From contig NZ_CP118247.1 in NCBI RefSeq assembly GCF_028816475.1, positions 2,720,001 to 2,784,000 of the forward strand: a DNA stretch of 64,000 nucleotides. Direction: 5' to 3'. The notes beneath the pieces are model-generated. The model was not told where the DNA came from and searched no databases. It saw nothing but the letters and a program-made list of their open reading frames with translations. A program made the position numbers and the translations under genes. Origin of the DNA: Devosia rhodophyticola (GTDB lineage: Bacteria; Pseudomonadota; Alphaproteobacteria; Rhizobiales; Devosiaceae). Below are positions 49,722-58,835 of this stretch, piece by piece (the stretch's first letter is position 1; every line of letters begins with the position of its first letter).

Positions 49722-51017
49722 TTACATTGCCGAGGCAACGCCACCGCAGGTCTTGGTTGCAGTGTTGTAGTTGCCGCAGGAGATGGGTGCGGTCCAATCA
49801 GCGGTGATGTTGACGTCTTCGGGCAGGTAGTCGGACCAGGCGTCGCCACCGACGGGGTCGGTCTCGGAGACAACTTCGAACTGACCGTCATCCTGGATTT
49901 CACCGATCAGCACCGGCTTGGTGATGTGGTGGTTTGGCAGCATTTCGGCCACGCCGCCGGTCAGGTTGGGGGTCTTGAGACCGATGATGGCGTCAAGAAC
50001 GGCATCGGTGTCGGTAGTGCCTGCCTTTTCAACGGCCTGAACCCAAAGATTGAAGCCGATGACGGTTGCTTCCATGGGGTCATTGGTAACGCGATCAGCG
50101 TTCTTGGTGTATTCTTGCCAGGCAGCGATAAAGGCTTCATTTTCGGGTGTTTCAACGGACTGAAAATAATTCCAGGCCGCTAGGTGGCCAACGAGTGGGG
50201 TGGTGTCGAAACCGGCCAGTTCTTCTTCACCGACCGAGAACGCGATAACCGGAATGTCTTCGGCCTTGACGCCCTGATTGGCTAGTTCCTTGTAGAATGG
50301 CACATTGGCATCGCCGTTGATGGTGGAGACCACTGCCGTCTTTTTGCCAGCTGATCCAAAATTCTTGATGTCGGTGACGATGGTCTGCCAATCGGACTGA
50401 CCGAATGGGGTATAATTGATCATGATATCTTCGGGCGCGACGCCCTTCGAGGCGAGGTAGGCCTCAAGAATTTTGTTGGTGGTTTGGGGATAGACATAAT
50501 CGGTTCCGGCCAGAACCCAACGCTCGACGCCTTCGTTTTCCATCAAGTAGTCAACTGCTGGTATGGCCTGCTGATTGGGCGCGGCGCCGGTGTAAAATAC
50601 ATTGCGCTGGCTTTCTTCGCCCTCGTACTGAACCGGATAGAACAGGATCGAGTTGAGTTCTTCAAAGACCGGAAGAACCGATTTGCGCGAAACCGAGGTC
50701 CAGCAACCAAAGACGGCAGCAACGCCATTGACGGCGATCAGTTCGCGGGCCTTTTCCGCAAACAGGGGCCAGTCGGACGCAGGATCAACGACGACGGGTT
50801 CGAGTTGCTTGCCCAAAAGGCCGCCCTTCTTGTTCTGTTCGTCAATGAGGAACAGGACGGTGTCCTTAAGGGTTGTTTCGGAAATGGCCATTGTGCCTGA
50901 GAGCGAATGCAGGACGCCAACCTTGATGGTTTCCTGTGCGACGGCAGGGGCCAGCGCCCCGACTGTCATTGCTACGCCCAGGCCAAGTCCTGCAATCATG
51001 CGGTTTAGATCTGTCAT
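49722..51017 (-). CDS. urtA: urea ABC transporter substrate-binding protein UrtA
   Basis: A 431-residue periplasmic protein: signal peptide (1-27, ending PAVAQ), then ETIKVGVLHSLSGTMAISE, GVAAVFGCWTSVSRKSVLPVFEE, LFYPVQYEGEESQRNVFYTGAAPNQQ, and SWSDYLPEDV-like end region, all UrtA-specific. GCWTSVSRK and YPVQYEGEE distinguish UrtA from amino-acid and short-chain amide binders. GGAGGT precedes the ATG. First gene of urtABCDE under a sigma-54-type promoter. Confidence 0.96.
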   Translation of the reverse strand: MTDLNRMIAGLGLGVAMTVGALAPAVAQETIKVGVLHSLSGTMAISETTLKDTVLFLIDEQNKKGGLLGKQLEPVVVDPASDWPLFAEKARELIAVNGVAAVFGCWTSVSRKSVLPVFEELNSILFYPVQYEGEESQRNVFYTGAAPNQQAIPAVDYLMENEGVERWVLAGTDYVYPQTTNKILEAYLASKGVAPEDIMINYTPFGQSDWQTIVTDIKNFGSAGKKTAVVSTINGDANVPFYKELANQGVKAEDIPVIAFSVGEEELAGFDTTPLVGHLAAWNYFQSVETPENEAFIAAWQEYTKNADRVTNDPMEATVIGFNLWVQAVEKAGTTDTDAVLDAIIGLKTPNLTGGVAEMLPNHHITKPVLIGEIQDDGQFEVVSETDPVGGDAWSDYLPEDVNITADWTAPISCGNYNTATKTCGGVASAM

Positions 51018-51058
51018 GTTTACCTCCGACAGCTGTGTGTTTGCACCGTCCAGGTAAT

Positions 51059-51074
51059 TGCAAAGGCCGTGCCA
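51059..51074 (-). promoter_or_regulatory. sigma-54 (RpoN) promoter of urtABCDE
   Basis: On the minus strand the site reads TGGCACGGCCTTTGCA, matching the -24/-12 consensus TGGCACG-N4-TTGCW at every fixed position, with GG and GC dinucleotides correctly spaced. The expected transcription start is near 51048, leaving a leader of about 31 bases that includes GGAGGT before the urtA ATG. RpoN promoters upstream of urea transporters are normally driven by NtrC during nitrogen limitation. Confidence 0.88.
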
Positions 51075-51582
51075 GTACTTAGCTGTTGCCTTTAAGACAT
51101 TGATTCAATTGAAGTTCGGCTTGAATGTCGATCAACGTGCGAAGATGTACACTGGCGCCGCTGCCAGTTCGCTGGGCAATTCGACAATAGAGTGCTCAAT
51201 GAATAGGCAATTTTGTGGATTGAAGGATATTTGCCTTCTTTTCAGGCGATATTTGCGAGATGCAAACGGTGTGGCGATGCGGTGTCGTGTGGACTAGATT
51301 GAAGGCGCTGAAGGTTTTTCGCCTTCGGCAGAGGTCTGTTTGCACCAACGGCCTCGGCCCCATGCCGGCAACGGCATGGGGTTGTGCGACATCCAAGTCG
51401 GGGAAAGGCTCGATCACATCGTAGGGCGCGGCGGAACCGCACCAGTGCAAACCCGTTAAGTCACCAGCAAGACATCTGAATTGGCATTGGCCAATTCACC
51501 AGTGATCGGTTGGCTGCCGCAAAGGCTGACGCTCCTTTGCGGTGTCCGCCGTGGGGCGCGGAACTTTGGTTCCGCGTTTCCC
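51075..51582. other. 500-bp non-coding region between ald and urtA
   Basis: No gene can be supported; the short open frames here lack ribosome-binding sites and family motifs. The urtA-proximal part would be expected to hold enhancer sites for an NtrC-type activator. GCAC/GTGC half-sites occur (TTTGCACCAACGG near 51340, GCACCAGTGCAAACC near 51439), but none has the full TGCACY-N5-GGTGCA spacing. The 51360-51590 portion is GC-rich with short inverted repeats and nothing assignable. Confidence 0.5.
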
Positions 51583-52701
51583 CTATGCTGCCAGAACGTC
51601 TTCGGGCTTCATGAATGTATAATTCTGCACTTCGGCCACCGGTTCGCAGGTGACATGGCCATTCCAGACATTAAGACCGGCGCGCAGGTGCTTGTCGGCC
51701 CGCAATGCTTCTTTCCAGCCGAGGTTGGCCAGGCGCAGTACATGCGGCAGCGTGGCGTTATTAAGGGCGTAGGTTGAGGTTCGCGCTACGCCGCCGGGCA
51801 TATTGGCAACGCAATAGTGCACGATGCCATCGACGACATAAGTGGGATCGGCGTGAGTTGTGGCGTGCGAGGTTTCAAAGCATCCGCCTTGATCGATGGC
51901 AACATCGACCAGCACTGCGCCGGGTTGCATGGTGCCAAGCATATCGCGCGTCACCAGTTTTGGCGCCGATGCGCCCGGAACCAACACGGCGCCGATGATC
52001 AGATCGGCTGCTGCAACATGTTCGGCGATTGCCGCCTTGTTTGAATAAATTACGCGTGCCTTGGCACCGAAATGGCCCGAAAGGCGCTCTAGAGCCGCTG
52101 GGCTTTTGTCCAGAATCGTGACGTCTGCCTGTAGGCCAACGGCGTTTTCGGCGGCGTGAAAGCCAACGACGCCGCCGCCAAGGACGACTACCTTTGCGGG
52201 TTTTACGCCCGGTACGCCGCCCAGCAGGACCCCGCGACCGCCATGGGCTTTTTCGAGTGCGGTAGCACCCGCCTGGATCGACATGCGGCCAGCAACCTGG
52301 CTCATGGGCTTGAGCAGGGGGAGGGCGCCGTTGGCGTCGGTGACGGTTTCATAAGCAATGGCAATTGCACCGGAATTGACCAGATCGCGAGTCTGGTCGG
52401 GGTCGGGTGCAAGATGAAGGTAGGTGAACAACAGCTGACCGGGGCGGAGCATGGCGCGCTCGACGGCTTGGGGTTCCTTGACCTTTACGATCATATCGGC
52501 GGCGTCGAAAACGACGCGGGCATCATTGGCAATTTCAGCGCCAGCGGCGCGATATTCGTCGTCGCTGTCGCCAATGCCGGCGCCAGCTTGTGTTTCGACC
52601 ATGACCCGGTGGCCGGCATGGGTCAGTTCCGTCACGCTTTCCGGCGTGAGGCCGACCCGATATTCATGGTTTTTGATTTCTTTCGGTACACCAATCAGCA
52701 T
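51583..52701 (-). CDS. ald: alanine dehydrogenase
   Basis: A 372-residue alanine dehydrogenase, the standard length. Markers are [22 protein letters not shown] at the start, [27 protein letters not shown], catalytic His/Asp context in the barrel, the NAD-binding [31 protein letters not shown], and the late [21 protein letters not shown]. It reversibly deaminates L-alanine to pyruvate and ammonium. ATG 52701 is favoured over an ATG two codons upstream because GAGGGAG is six bases before it. Divergent from an Lrp-type regulator, its probable activator. Confidence 0.96.
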   Translation of the reverse strand: MLIGVPKEIKNHEYRVGLTPESVTELTHAGHRVMVETQAGAGIGDSDDEYRAAGAEIANDARVVFDAADMIVKVKEPQAVERAMLRPGQLLFTYLHLAPDPDQTRDLVNSGAIAIAYETVTDANGALPLLKPMSQVAGRMSIQAGATALEKAHGGRGVLLGGVPGVKPAKVVVLGGGVVGFHAAENAVGLQADVTILDKSPAALERLSGHFGAKARVIYSNKAAIAEHVAAADLIIGAVLVPGASAPKLVTRDMLGTMQPGAVLVDVAIDQGGCFETSHATTHADPTYVVDGIVHYCVANMPGGVARTSTYALNNATLPHVLRLANLGWKEALRADKHLRAGLNVWNGHVTCEPVAEVQNYTFMKPEDVLAA

Positions 52702-52824
52702 TGCCATCTCCCTCGACAAGAACAGGCAACCAACAAAACAAGTTTTGGCTGAAAAGTCCTTGCAATGTTGATGCGAAAGCCGCAGTTTTTCGAATGTAGT
52801 TCGGCAAATTAGCGGAATGGCGCA

Positions 52825-53289
52825 ATGACATTGCAACTCGACGCAGTAGACCGCAAACTTTTGCGAGCGCTGCAACAGGATAGTCGAAAGAGCGTGCAGC
52901 AGCTTGGGGATATTGCAGGCCTATCAGCCTCGGCCTGCCATCGTCGCCTCAAGGCGCTGGAGGAACATGGCATTGTAGCGGGGTATCAGGCCGTTCTCAA
53001 TGCATCGGCGCTCGGCCTCTCGATGCAGTTTTTTATCGAGGTGGGACTGACCAGCCAAAGCGAGGCGGTACTTGAGGCGTTTGAGGCGGCGGTACTCGAC
53101 ATTCCCGAAGTGCTCGAATGTCACCTGATGGCGGGGCAATCGGATTATATCCTGCGGGTGATCTGTCGCGACCACGAGGATTTCGAGCGATTGCATCGTC
53201 GCTTGAGCGCCCGGCTACCTGGGGTGGCGCGGGTTCATTCCAACATGAGCATTCGAACTGTCAAGGCGCGCTCGGGGCTGCCGCTTTAA
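52825..53289 (+). CDS. Lrp/AsnC-family regulator, AldR-like
   Basis: A 154-residue Lrp/AsnC protein: winged helix (LDAVDRKLLRALQQDSRKSVQQLGDIAGLSASACHRRLKALEEHGIV) followed by a RAM/AsnC effector domain (FIEVGLTSQSEAVLEAFEAAV, PEVLECHLMAGQSDYILRVICRD). Position, divergent from ald with 123 bp between starts, makes it the likely alanine-responsive regulator of ald, as known for AldR and other ald-linked Lrps. Confidence 0.9.
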   Translation: MTLQLDAVDRKLLRALQQDSRKSVQQLGDIAGLSASACHRRLKALEEHGIVAGYQAVLNASALGLSMQFFIEVGLTSQSEAVLEAFEAAVLDIPEVLECHLMAGQSDYILRVICRDHEDFERLHRRLSARLPGVARVHSNMSIRTVKARSGLPL

Positions 53290-53371
53290 CTGTGGCGCTG
53301 GTGATGGCGTCAATTTGACTTGCCGAACGCGACGAGCTGGCGACAATGGCGTCAAAAGACGGTTGGTGACT

Positions 53372-55534
53372 ATGGAAAAGCAAATCGTAGGTGGTGGGCC
53401 AAAGAAGGTTCTCTATACGCTCCAGACAGTGGGCAAAATGGGTTTGGGCAAGGCGGCCAAGGCGCTGACCTCGAAAAACACCTGTAAGGCCTGCGCCTAT
53501 GGCATGGGCGGCCAGCGCGGCGGGATGACCAATGAACTCGATGAATTTCCATCGGTTTGCAACAAGTCCGTGCAGGCGCAATCGAGCGATGTGCAGGGGG
53601 CAATTCCAACCGAGATATTTGATCACGAAATTGCTGATTTGCAGGAGTTGACGGGACGCGAAATCGAGCAGTTGGGCCGTCTCGGCACGCCGCTTTTCAA
53701 AGCGGCTGGCGCCAACAAGTTCCGCCCGGTCGACTGGGATTGGGCGCTGGCGCACGCTGCCGAAAAGCTTTCGGCAACTGACCCGGCGCGGAGCTTTTTT
53801 TATTCTTCGGGACGGTCATCGAACGAGGCGGGGTTCATTTTTCAGCTGTTGGCGCGGGCCTATGGCACCAACAATGTCAATAATTGCTCGTACTATTGCC
53901 ACCAGGCCACCAGCGAAGGGCTGGCAACCACGATCGGCAAGGGAACCTCGAGCGTTGAGCTGGAAGATCTGACCGGGACTGACCTGATATTCGTGATCGG
54001 GGCAAATCCCTCATCCAATCATCCGCGTTTCATCCATATGCTCAAGAACTGCCGCGAGCGGGGCGGGCAGGTCATTGTTATCAATCCGGCAAAAGAGCCG
54101 GGGCTGGTCAAGTTTGCCGTGCCGAAATCACCGCGTTCAATGCTCAAGGGCGGTAGCGAAATTGCCTCGGAATATTTGCAGCCGCGCATCGGGTCGGACA
54201 TTGCGCTGATGAAGGGACTTGCCAAGGCTGTTCTGGAACAGGGTTCGACGGCGGACGGGTTTATTGCGAGCCATAGCAACGGCTTTGCTGAATTTCGCGC
54301 GGATATCGAAGCGCTGGGCTGGGACGAGATCGAGGCCAGTTGTGGTATTTCACGGGCTGAGATCGACCGTATCGCGCGTATTTATGGTGCCGCAGAAAAC
54401 GCCGTATTTGCCTGGGGCATGGGGATGACGCACCATCTGCATGGCGTTGCCAATGTCGAGGCCATTGCCAATTTGGCGTTGTTGCGCGGCATGGTGGGTA
54501 AACGGTTTGCCGGCTTGTTGCCGCTTCGCGGCCATTCCAATGTGCAAGGGATCGGTACGATTGGCGTCAAGCCGGTTTTGGCCAACGAGGTCTTGGCGAA
54601 AATGGAGACAGCGTTTGGAATAAAATTTCCGGCGGCCAAAGGCATGGACACCATGGCCTGTCTTGAGGAAGCGGCGCGCGGCGGGATTGACAGCGCGGTC
54701 ATCATGGGCGGCAATTTATGGGGCGCAACACCCGACCAGGGCTTCGCTACCCGGGCGATGGCCGCAATTGGTTTCAAACTGTTCCTGACCACCACACTCA
54801 ATCTTGGTCATGTCAATGGATTGGGCGAGGGCGAAGCGCTGATCCTGCCGGTGACGGCACGCGACGAAGAATGGCAACCCACCACGCAGGAATCAATGTT
54901 CAACTACGTGCGACTGAGCGACGGCGGTATCAAGCGGGTGGGCAACGTACGCCCGGAAAGCCAGATATTGTGCGATATCGGGGCGCGGATATTGCCCAAT
55001 GGCCCAATTGATTTTGCGGCGTTCAGCCAGCATCGCAAGGTGCGCGAGGCGATAGCCGCCATTGTGCCGGGCATGGAGCAGCTTGGCGATATAGACGTTG
55101 CCAAGAAGGAATTTCATATCCGGTACAGGGTGTTGCATACGCCTGAGTTCGGCACCATCGACGGGCGGGCAAATTTCGTGATCACGCCCCTACCAACAAG
55201 TGACACAGGCAAATTAACGCTGGCCACCGTTCGCAGCGAGGGGCAGTTCAACACGATCATTTATGAGGACGCCGACAGCTATCGCGGCGGCGCAGGGCGG
55301 GATGCGGTATTTTTGAACCGGCAGGATATGAGTGCATTTGGCGTTGCCGAGGGGCAGCGTATCACAATCACTTCAGGCAGCGGGCGCATGGAAGGGACGG
55401 CAACGGCGTTTGATCTGCCGCGTGGCAGCGCCATGGCCTATTATCCCGAGGCCAATGTGCTGGCGGGCAAGGCGGTTGATCCGCGCAGCCGAACGCCGGC
55501 CTTCAAGTCAATTGCGGTCACACTGGTGGCTTGA
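53372..55534 (+). CDS. FdhF/YdeP-family molybdopterin oxidoreductase
   Basis: A 720-residue protein of the formate dehydrogenase/DMSO-reductase superfamily, YdeP branch. An N-terminal iron-sulfur-like CKACAYGMGGQRGGMTNE...CNKS cluster is followed by PLFKAAGANKFRPVDWDWAL, SSGRSSNEAGFIFQLLARAYGTNNVNNCSYYCHQ, FVIGANPSSNHPRF and a C-terminal molybdopterin-dinucleotide domain (TVRSEGQFNTIIYEDADSYRG). YdeP proteins are linked to acid resistance, but their substrate is unknown. ATG 53372 is chosen; an upstream in-frame extension lacks family similarity. No FdhD or electron-transfer partner gene is adjacent. Confidence 0.9.
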   Translation: MEKQIVGGGPKKVLYTLQTVGKMGLGKAAKALTSKNTCKACAYGMGGQRGGMTNELDEFPSVCNKSVQAQSSDVQGAIPTEIFDHEIADLQELTGREIEQLGRLGTPLFKAAGANKFRPVDWDWALAHAAEKLSATDPARSFFYSSGRSSNEAGFIFQLLARAYGTNNVNNCSYYCHQATSEGLATTIGKGTSSVELEDLTGTDLIFVIGANPSSNHPRFIHMLKNCRERGGQVIVINPAKEPGLVKFAVPKSPRSMLKGGSEIASEYLQPRIGSDIALMKGLAKAVLEQGSTADGFIASHSNGFAEFRADIEALGWDEIEASCGISRAEIDRIARIYGAAENAVFAWGMGMTHHLHGVANVEAIANLALLRGMVGKRFAGLLPLRGHSNVQGIGTIGVKPVLANEVLAKMETAFGIKFPAAKGMDTMACLEEAARGGIDSAVIMGGNLWGATPDQGFATRAMAAIGFKLFLTTTLNLGHVNGLGEGEALILPVTARDEEWQPTTQESMFNYVRLSDGGIKRVGNVRPESQILCDIGARILPNGPIDFAAFSQHRKVREAIAAIVPGMEQLGDIDVAKKEFHIRYRVLHTPEFGTIDGRANFVITPLPTSDTGKLTLATVRSEGQFNTIIYEDADSYRGGAGRDAVFLNRQDMSAFGVAEGQRITITSGSGRMEGTATAFDLPRGSAMAYYPEANVLAGKAVDPRSRTPAFKSIAVTLVA

Positions 55535-55657
55535 GCCCGACCACAGCCCCGGATGCTGGGGAATTCCCCGGTTGGCGAGAATGGTGCATTGCCCCGTGAC
55601 CGGGGATGGCCTAGATACGGGACAAATTCAAAACCGCTATTAAGAGGTTCGCAGCCT

Positions 55658-57313
55658 ATGGCTCGCCAGTTTATCTATCATATGAACGGAATGTCCAAAG
55701 CCTACGCCGGTGGCAAGAAGGTTCTGGACAACATCAATCTGTCTTTTTACCCCGACGCCAAGATCGGCGTTTTGGGCCCCAACGGCTCGGGTAAATCGAC
55801 TTTGCTCAAAATCATGGCGGGGATTGATACAGAATTTGGCGGCGAAGCATGGTTGGCGCAGGGCGCCAAGCTTGGCTACCTGGCCCAGGAACCGGATCTT
55901 GATCCGGCACTTAACGTGCTGGGCAATGTCATGACGGGCGTCAAGGAAAAGCAGTCCATCCTTGATCGCTACAACGAACTGATGATGAATTATTCGGACG
56001 AGACGGCGGACGAAGCCACAAAACTGCAGGATCAGATCGACGCAGAAAATCTGTGGGATCTGGAAAGTCAGGTGGAAGTGGCGATGGAAGCATTGGGTTG
56101 CCCACCGGGCGATGCTGATGTGACCAAACTTTCGGGTGGTGAGCGGCGGCGCGTGGCGCTGTGTGCTCTGCTTTTGGCCAAACCGGACCTGCTGCTGCTT
56201 GACGAACCGACCAACCATCTGGACGCTGAAACAACCGCCTGGCTGGAACGGCATCTGCGTGAGTTCGATGGCGCTGTCCTAATCATTACCCATGACCGGT
56301 ACTTCCTTGACAATGTGACCGGCTGGATTCTCGAACTGGATCGCGGGCGCGGTGTTCCATACGAGGGCAATTATTCAGCCTATCTGGCAGCAAAGGCCAA
56401 GCGCTTTGCGCAGGAAAAATCGGAAGATGCGGCGCGCGCAAAGGTGTTGGAGCGCGAGCGCGAATGGATGGGGCAAAGCCCGCAGGCACGCCAGTCCAAA
56501 TCCAAGGCGCGTCTCAAGGCCTATGATGAGCTGGTCAAGCTCAACGATGCCCGTACGCAGTCGACGACGGCCCAGATTATCATTCCGCCCGGCGAACGAC
56601 TTGGGCAAAATGTTATCGACATCGAGGGGTTGAGCAAATCCTACGGTGATCGGCTGCTGATCGACAATCTCAGCTTCAAGCTGCCACCGGGCGGCATTGT
56701 CGGGGTCATTGGTCCCAATGGTGCGGGCAAGACAACGCTGTTCCGCATGCTGACCGGTCAGGAGACGCCAGACGCGGGCGTCGTCACCATCGCTGACACC
56801 GTCAAACTGGGATATGTCGACCAAAGTCGAGACACACTCAATCCCAACAAGACTGTGTGGGAAGAGATTTCCGAAGGCGACGAAATTTTGATGCTGGGCA
56901 AGCGCGAAATGAACTCGCGGGCCTACACGTCAACGTTCAATTTCAAGGGCGGTGACCAACAGCAAAAGGTCGGAAACCTGTCGGGCGGTCAGCGCAATCG
57001 CGTGCATCTAGCCAAAATGCTGAAGTCGGGCTCCAATGTCCTGCTACTTGATGAACCGACCAATGATCTTGATACCGAAACGCTTGCAGCGCTTGAAGAA
57101 GCGTTGGAAGAGTTTGCCGGTTGCGCTGTGATCATCAGCCATGATCGCATGTTCCTTGATCGTCTGGCCACGCATATGCTGGCATTTGAAGGCGATAGCC
57201 ATGTTGAATGGTTCGAAGGCAATTTTGCTGAATATGAAACCGACAAGATCCGCCGGTTGGGCGCTGATGCGGTCAATCCGAAGCGGGCGACCTACAAGCC
57301 GCTGACGCGGTAA
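55658..57313 (+). CDS. ettA: energy-dependent translational throttle protein EttA (ABC-F)
   Basis: A 551-residue ABC-F ATPase with two nucleotide-binding domains. Domain 1 has Walker A GPNGSGKSTLLKIMAG, signature LSGGERRRVALCALLL and LLLDEPTNHLDAETTAWLERHL. The linker (PtIM) is followed by domain 2 with GPNGAGKTTLFRMLTG, LSGGQRNRVHLAKML and LLLDEPTNDLDTETLAALEEAL. The start MARQFIYHMNGMSKAY is typical of EttA, fixing ATG 55658. It binds the ribosomal E site and gates early elongation by ATP/ADP ratio. Confidence 0.95.
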   Translation: MARQFIYHMNGMSKAYAGGKKVLDNINLSFYPDAKIGVLGPNGSGKSTLLKIMAGIDTEFGGEAWLAQGAKLGYLAQEPDLDPALNVLGNVMTGVKEKQSILDRYNELMMNYSDETADEATKLQDQIDAENLWDLESQVEVAMEALGCPPGDADVTKLSGGERRRVALCALLLAKPDLLLLDEPTNHLDAETTAWLERHLREFDGAVLIITHDRYFLDNVTGWILELDRGRGVPYEGNYSAYLAAKAKRFAQEKSEDAARAKVLEREREWMGQSPQARQSKSKARLKAYDELVKLNDARTQSTTAQIIIPPGERLGQNVIDIEGLSKSYGDRLLIDNLSFKLPPGGIVGVIGPNGAGKTTLFRMLTGQETPDAGVVTIADTVKLGYVDQSRDTLNPNKTVWEEISEGDEILMLGKREMNSRAYTSTFNFKGGDQQQKVGNLSGGQRNRVHLAKMLKSGSNVLLLDEPTNDLDTETLAALEEALEEFAGCAVIISHDRMFLDRLATHMLAFEGDSHVEWFEGNFAEYETDKIRRLGADAVNPKRATYKPLTR

Positions 57314-57323
57314 CGAGGCTGAC

Positions 57324-58172
57324 ATGGATGAGGTGTTTGGCGTCACTTTCAGTGGCGCGGCGCTGGCGTGTCGGAGCCAGGGCGATGGGCTGCCGATTGT
57401 TTTCCTGCACGCTGGCGTCTGTGATAGCCGCATGTGGGCAGATCAAATGGCGGCTGCGACTGCCGAGGGATTTCGCGCCATCGCCTATGACCGGCGCGGG
57501 TACGGGGAAACCACGTCGAGCGACGTGTCGTTCAGTCATCTCGACGATCTTGAGGCGGTATTGCGAGCACTCAATATTCATGCAGCCATTCTGGTCGGAT
57601 GTTCGCTCGGCGGCGGGTTGGCGCTGGATTTCGCGCTTAAGCATCCGGGTCGGGTGATCGGGCTGGTGCTGATGGGAACATCGGTGGCGGGCGCGCCCTA
57701 TGATTTGCTGGAAAGCGAGCACGGGTTGGAAATGGCGGAAGCGGACGCCGTTGAACGTGGCGATCTGGACATGCTCAATTTGGTGCATGCGCACGAATGG
57801 CTTGATGGACCGCGTGCGCAGAACGGTCGCGTTGGCGGGGACGCTCGCAGGCTGTTCCTCGATATGAATGCCAAAGCGCTCAAGGCATCGCCTTTGACAC
57901 AGGAACAGGCGCGTCCCCCAGCCTATGAACTGGTCGACGTGATCAATGCTCCGACCTTGCTGATTGTTGGCGATCAGGATTTCAACAGCCAGATCCAGCT
58001 GCATGAATATCTGTCTGAGGAAATGCCCAACGCCTTTGCGGTTGTGCTGGAAAATGTCGCGCATATTCCGAGTATTGAGCGGCCGGATCTGGTCAATCCG
58101 CTACTGGTTGAGTTTCTCGATGCGGTTGTCGGTACTGACGACGACGAAGATGAAGACGAGCAAGCCGAGTAG
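57324..58172 (+). CDS. alpha/beta-fold hydrolase
   Basis: A 282-residue alpha/beta hydrolase with the oxyanion segment IVFLHAGVCDSRMW, the AYDRRGYGETTS strand-turn, nucleophile elbow LVGCSLGGGLALDFA (Ser about residue 92), Asp in LLIVGDQDFNSQ and His in VENVAHIPSIERPD. The last 15 residues are highly acidic (DDDEDEDEQAE). It begins ten bases after ettA and may be co-transcribed with it. Esterase, lactonase or haloperoxidase-like activity is possible; the substrate is unknown. Confidence 0.9.
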   Translation: MDEVFGVTFSGAALACRSQGDGLPIVFLHAGVCDSRMWADQMAAATAEGFRAIAYDRRGYGETTSSDVSFSHLDDLEAVLRALNIHAAILVGCSLGGGLALDFALKHPGRVIGLVLMGTSVAGAPYDLLESEHGLEMAEADAVERGDLDMLNLVHAHEWLDGPRAQNGRVGGDARRLFLDMNAKALKASPLTQEQARPPAYELVDVINAPTLLIVGDQDFNSQIQLHEYLSEEMPNAFAVVLENVAHIPSIERPDLVNPLLVEFLDAVVGTDDDEDEDEQAE

Positions 58173-58193
58173 GGGGCTTCATAAAGTGAATCA

Positions 58194-58225
58194 ATGCCCT
58201 GCCACATTGATTCCGGGCAGGGCAT
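58194..58225. terminator. convergent terminator-like hairpin
   Basis: ATGCCCTGCC (58194-58203) and GGCAGGGCAT (58216-58225) form a perfect 10-bp stem with a 12-base loop between the convergent hydrolase and attachment-protein genes. No strong T-run follows, so it may act with Rho or as a bidirectional barrier. Confidence 0.6.
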
Positions 58226-58248
58226 CAAGATATTGAGATTAAAGGGTT

Positions 58249-58698
58249 TTAGACAGCGAGGATGCCGTCGAAATGCTTGTCGAGTTGTGCGGTGGGCATA
58301 TTGGTCAGGTCCTTGTCCAGCTCGCCGACAATGGCGTGTCGCACGGCCGGGGTTATGGCTTTGCGTATGACACCGAGAGCGATTGGCGACGCAGCGATGA
58401 CCAGTCGATCGTAAGCGCCCTTGCGCAATTTTTCATCCAGCATGGTGGCCATGGACTTGACGAACTCCGACTCGCGATGCTCGACCGGATCGGTTCGGGG
58501 CTGCATGCCACTCTTGCTATCACCGCCCGGTATGGCGCCGCGACCGGGACGATCCGCCATGATATCCTGAGCTTGCAGAGCCGGGATGGCGAAATCCAAT
58601 CCATCAACCTGTTTTAACCCCTTACCCGGACCGGTATGCTCGAGAACGCGTGCCTGAGCACCGTCGGCGAGCAAAATCCAAGTGATGGTCTTTTTCAT
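58249..58698 (-). CDS. host attachment family protein (baeRF-type)
   Basis: A 149-residue protein of the host-attachment family: the start TITWILLADGAQARVLEHTGPGKGL, the middle GRGAIPGGDSKSGMQPRTDPVEHRESEFVKSMATML, and RLVIAASPIALGVIRKAIT followed by VGELDKDLTNMPTAQLDKHF. The family was named from Agrobacterium attachment mutants but is structurally an archaeal eRF1 domain 2 relative (baeRF), so a ribosome-rescue or nucleolytic role is more plausible. ATG 58698 is preceded by AAGGAG. It stands alone, convergent with the hydrolase. Confidence 0.82.
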   Translation of the reverse strand: MKKTITWILLADGAQARVLEHTGPGKGLKQVDGLDFAIPALQAQDIMADRPGRGAIPGGDSKSGMQPRTDPVEHRESEFVKSMATMLDEKLRKGAYDRLVIAASPIALGVIRKAITPAVRHAIVGELDKDLTNMPTAQLDKHFDGILAV

Positions 58699-58835
58699 TG
58701 CAAAGCTCCTTGATTGAGGAAATGTGTCGCCCCAGAAAGGCCAACGCGGAACAAGTGAAAAAAGTTGGTGTTGATTGTGTAGCAATTTCGCCCAAACTTA
58801 AAGGCGAATTGACGCAGCGCAGGCGAAGGGACGCC

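Noticed and set aside
51330-51455. NtrC enhancer sites upstream of urtA
   Set aside because: GCAC and GTGC half-sites are present but not in the TGCACY-N5-GGTGCA arrangement, so no specific site is claimed.
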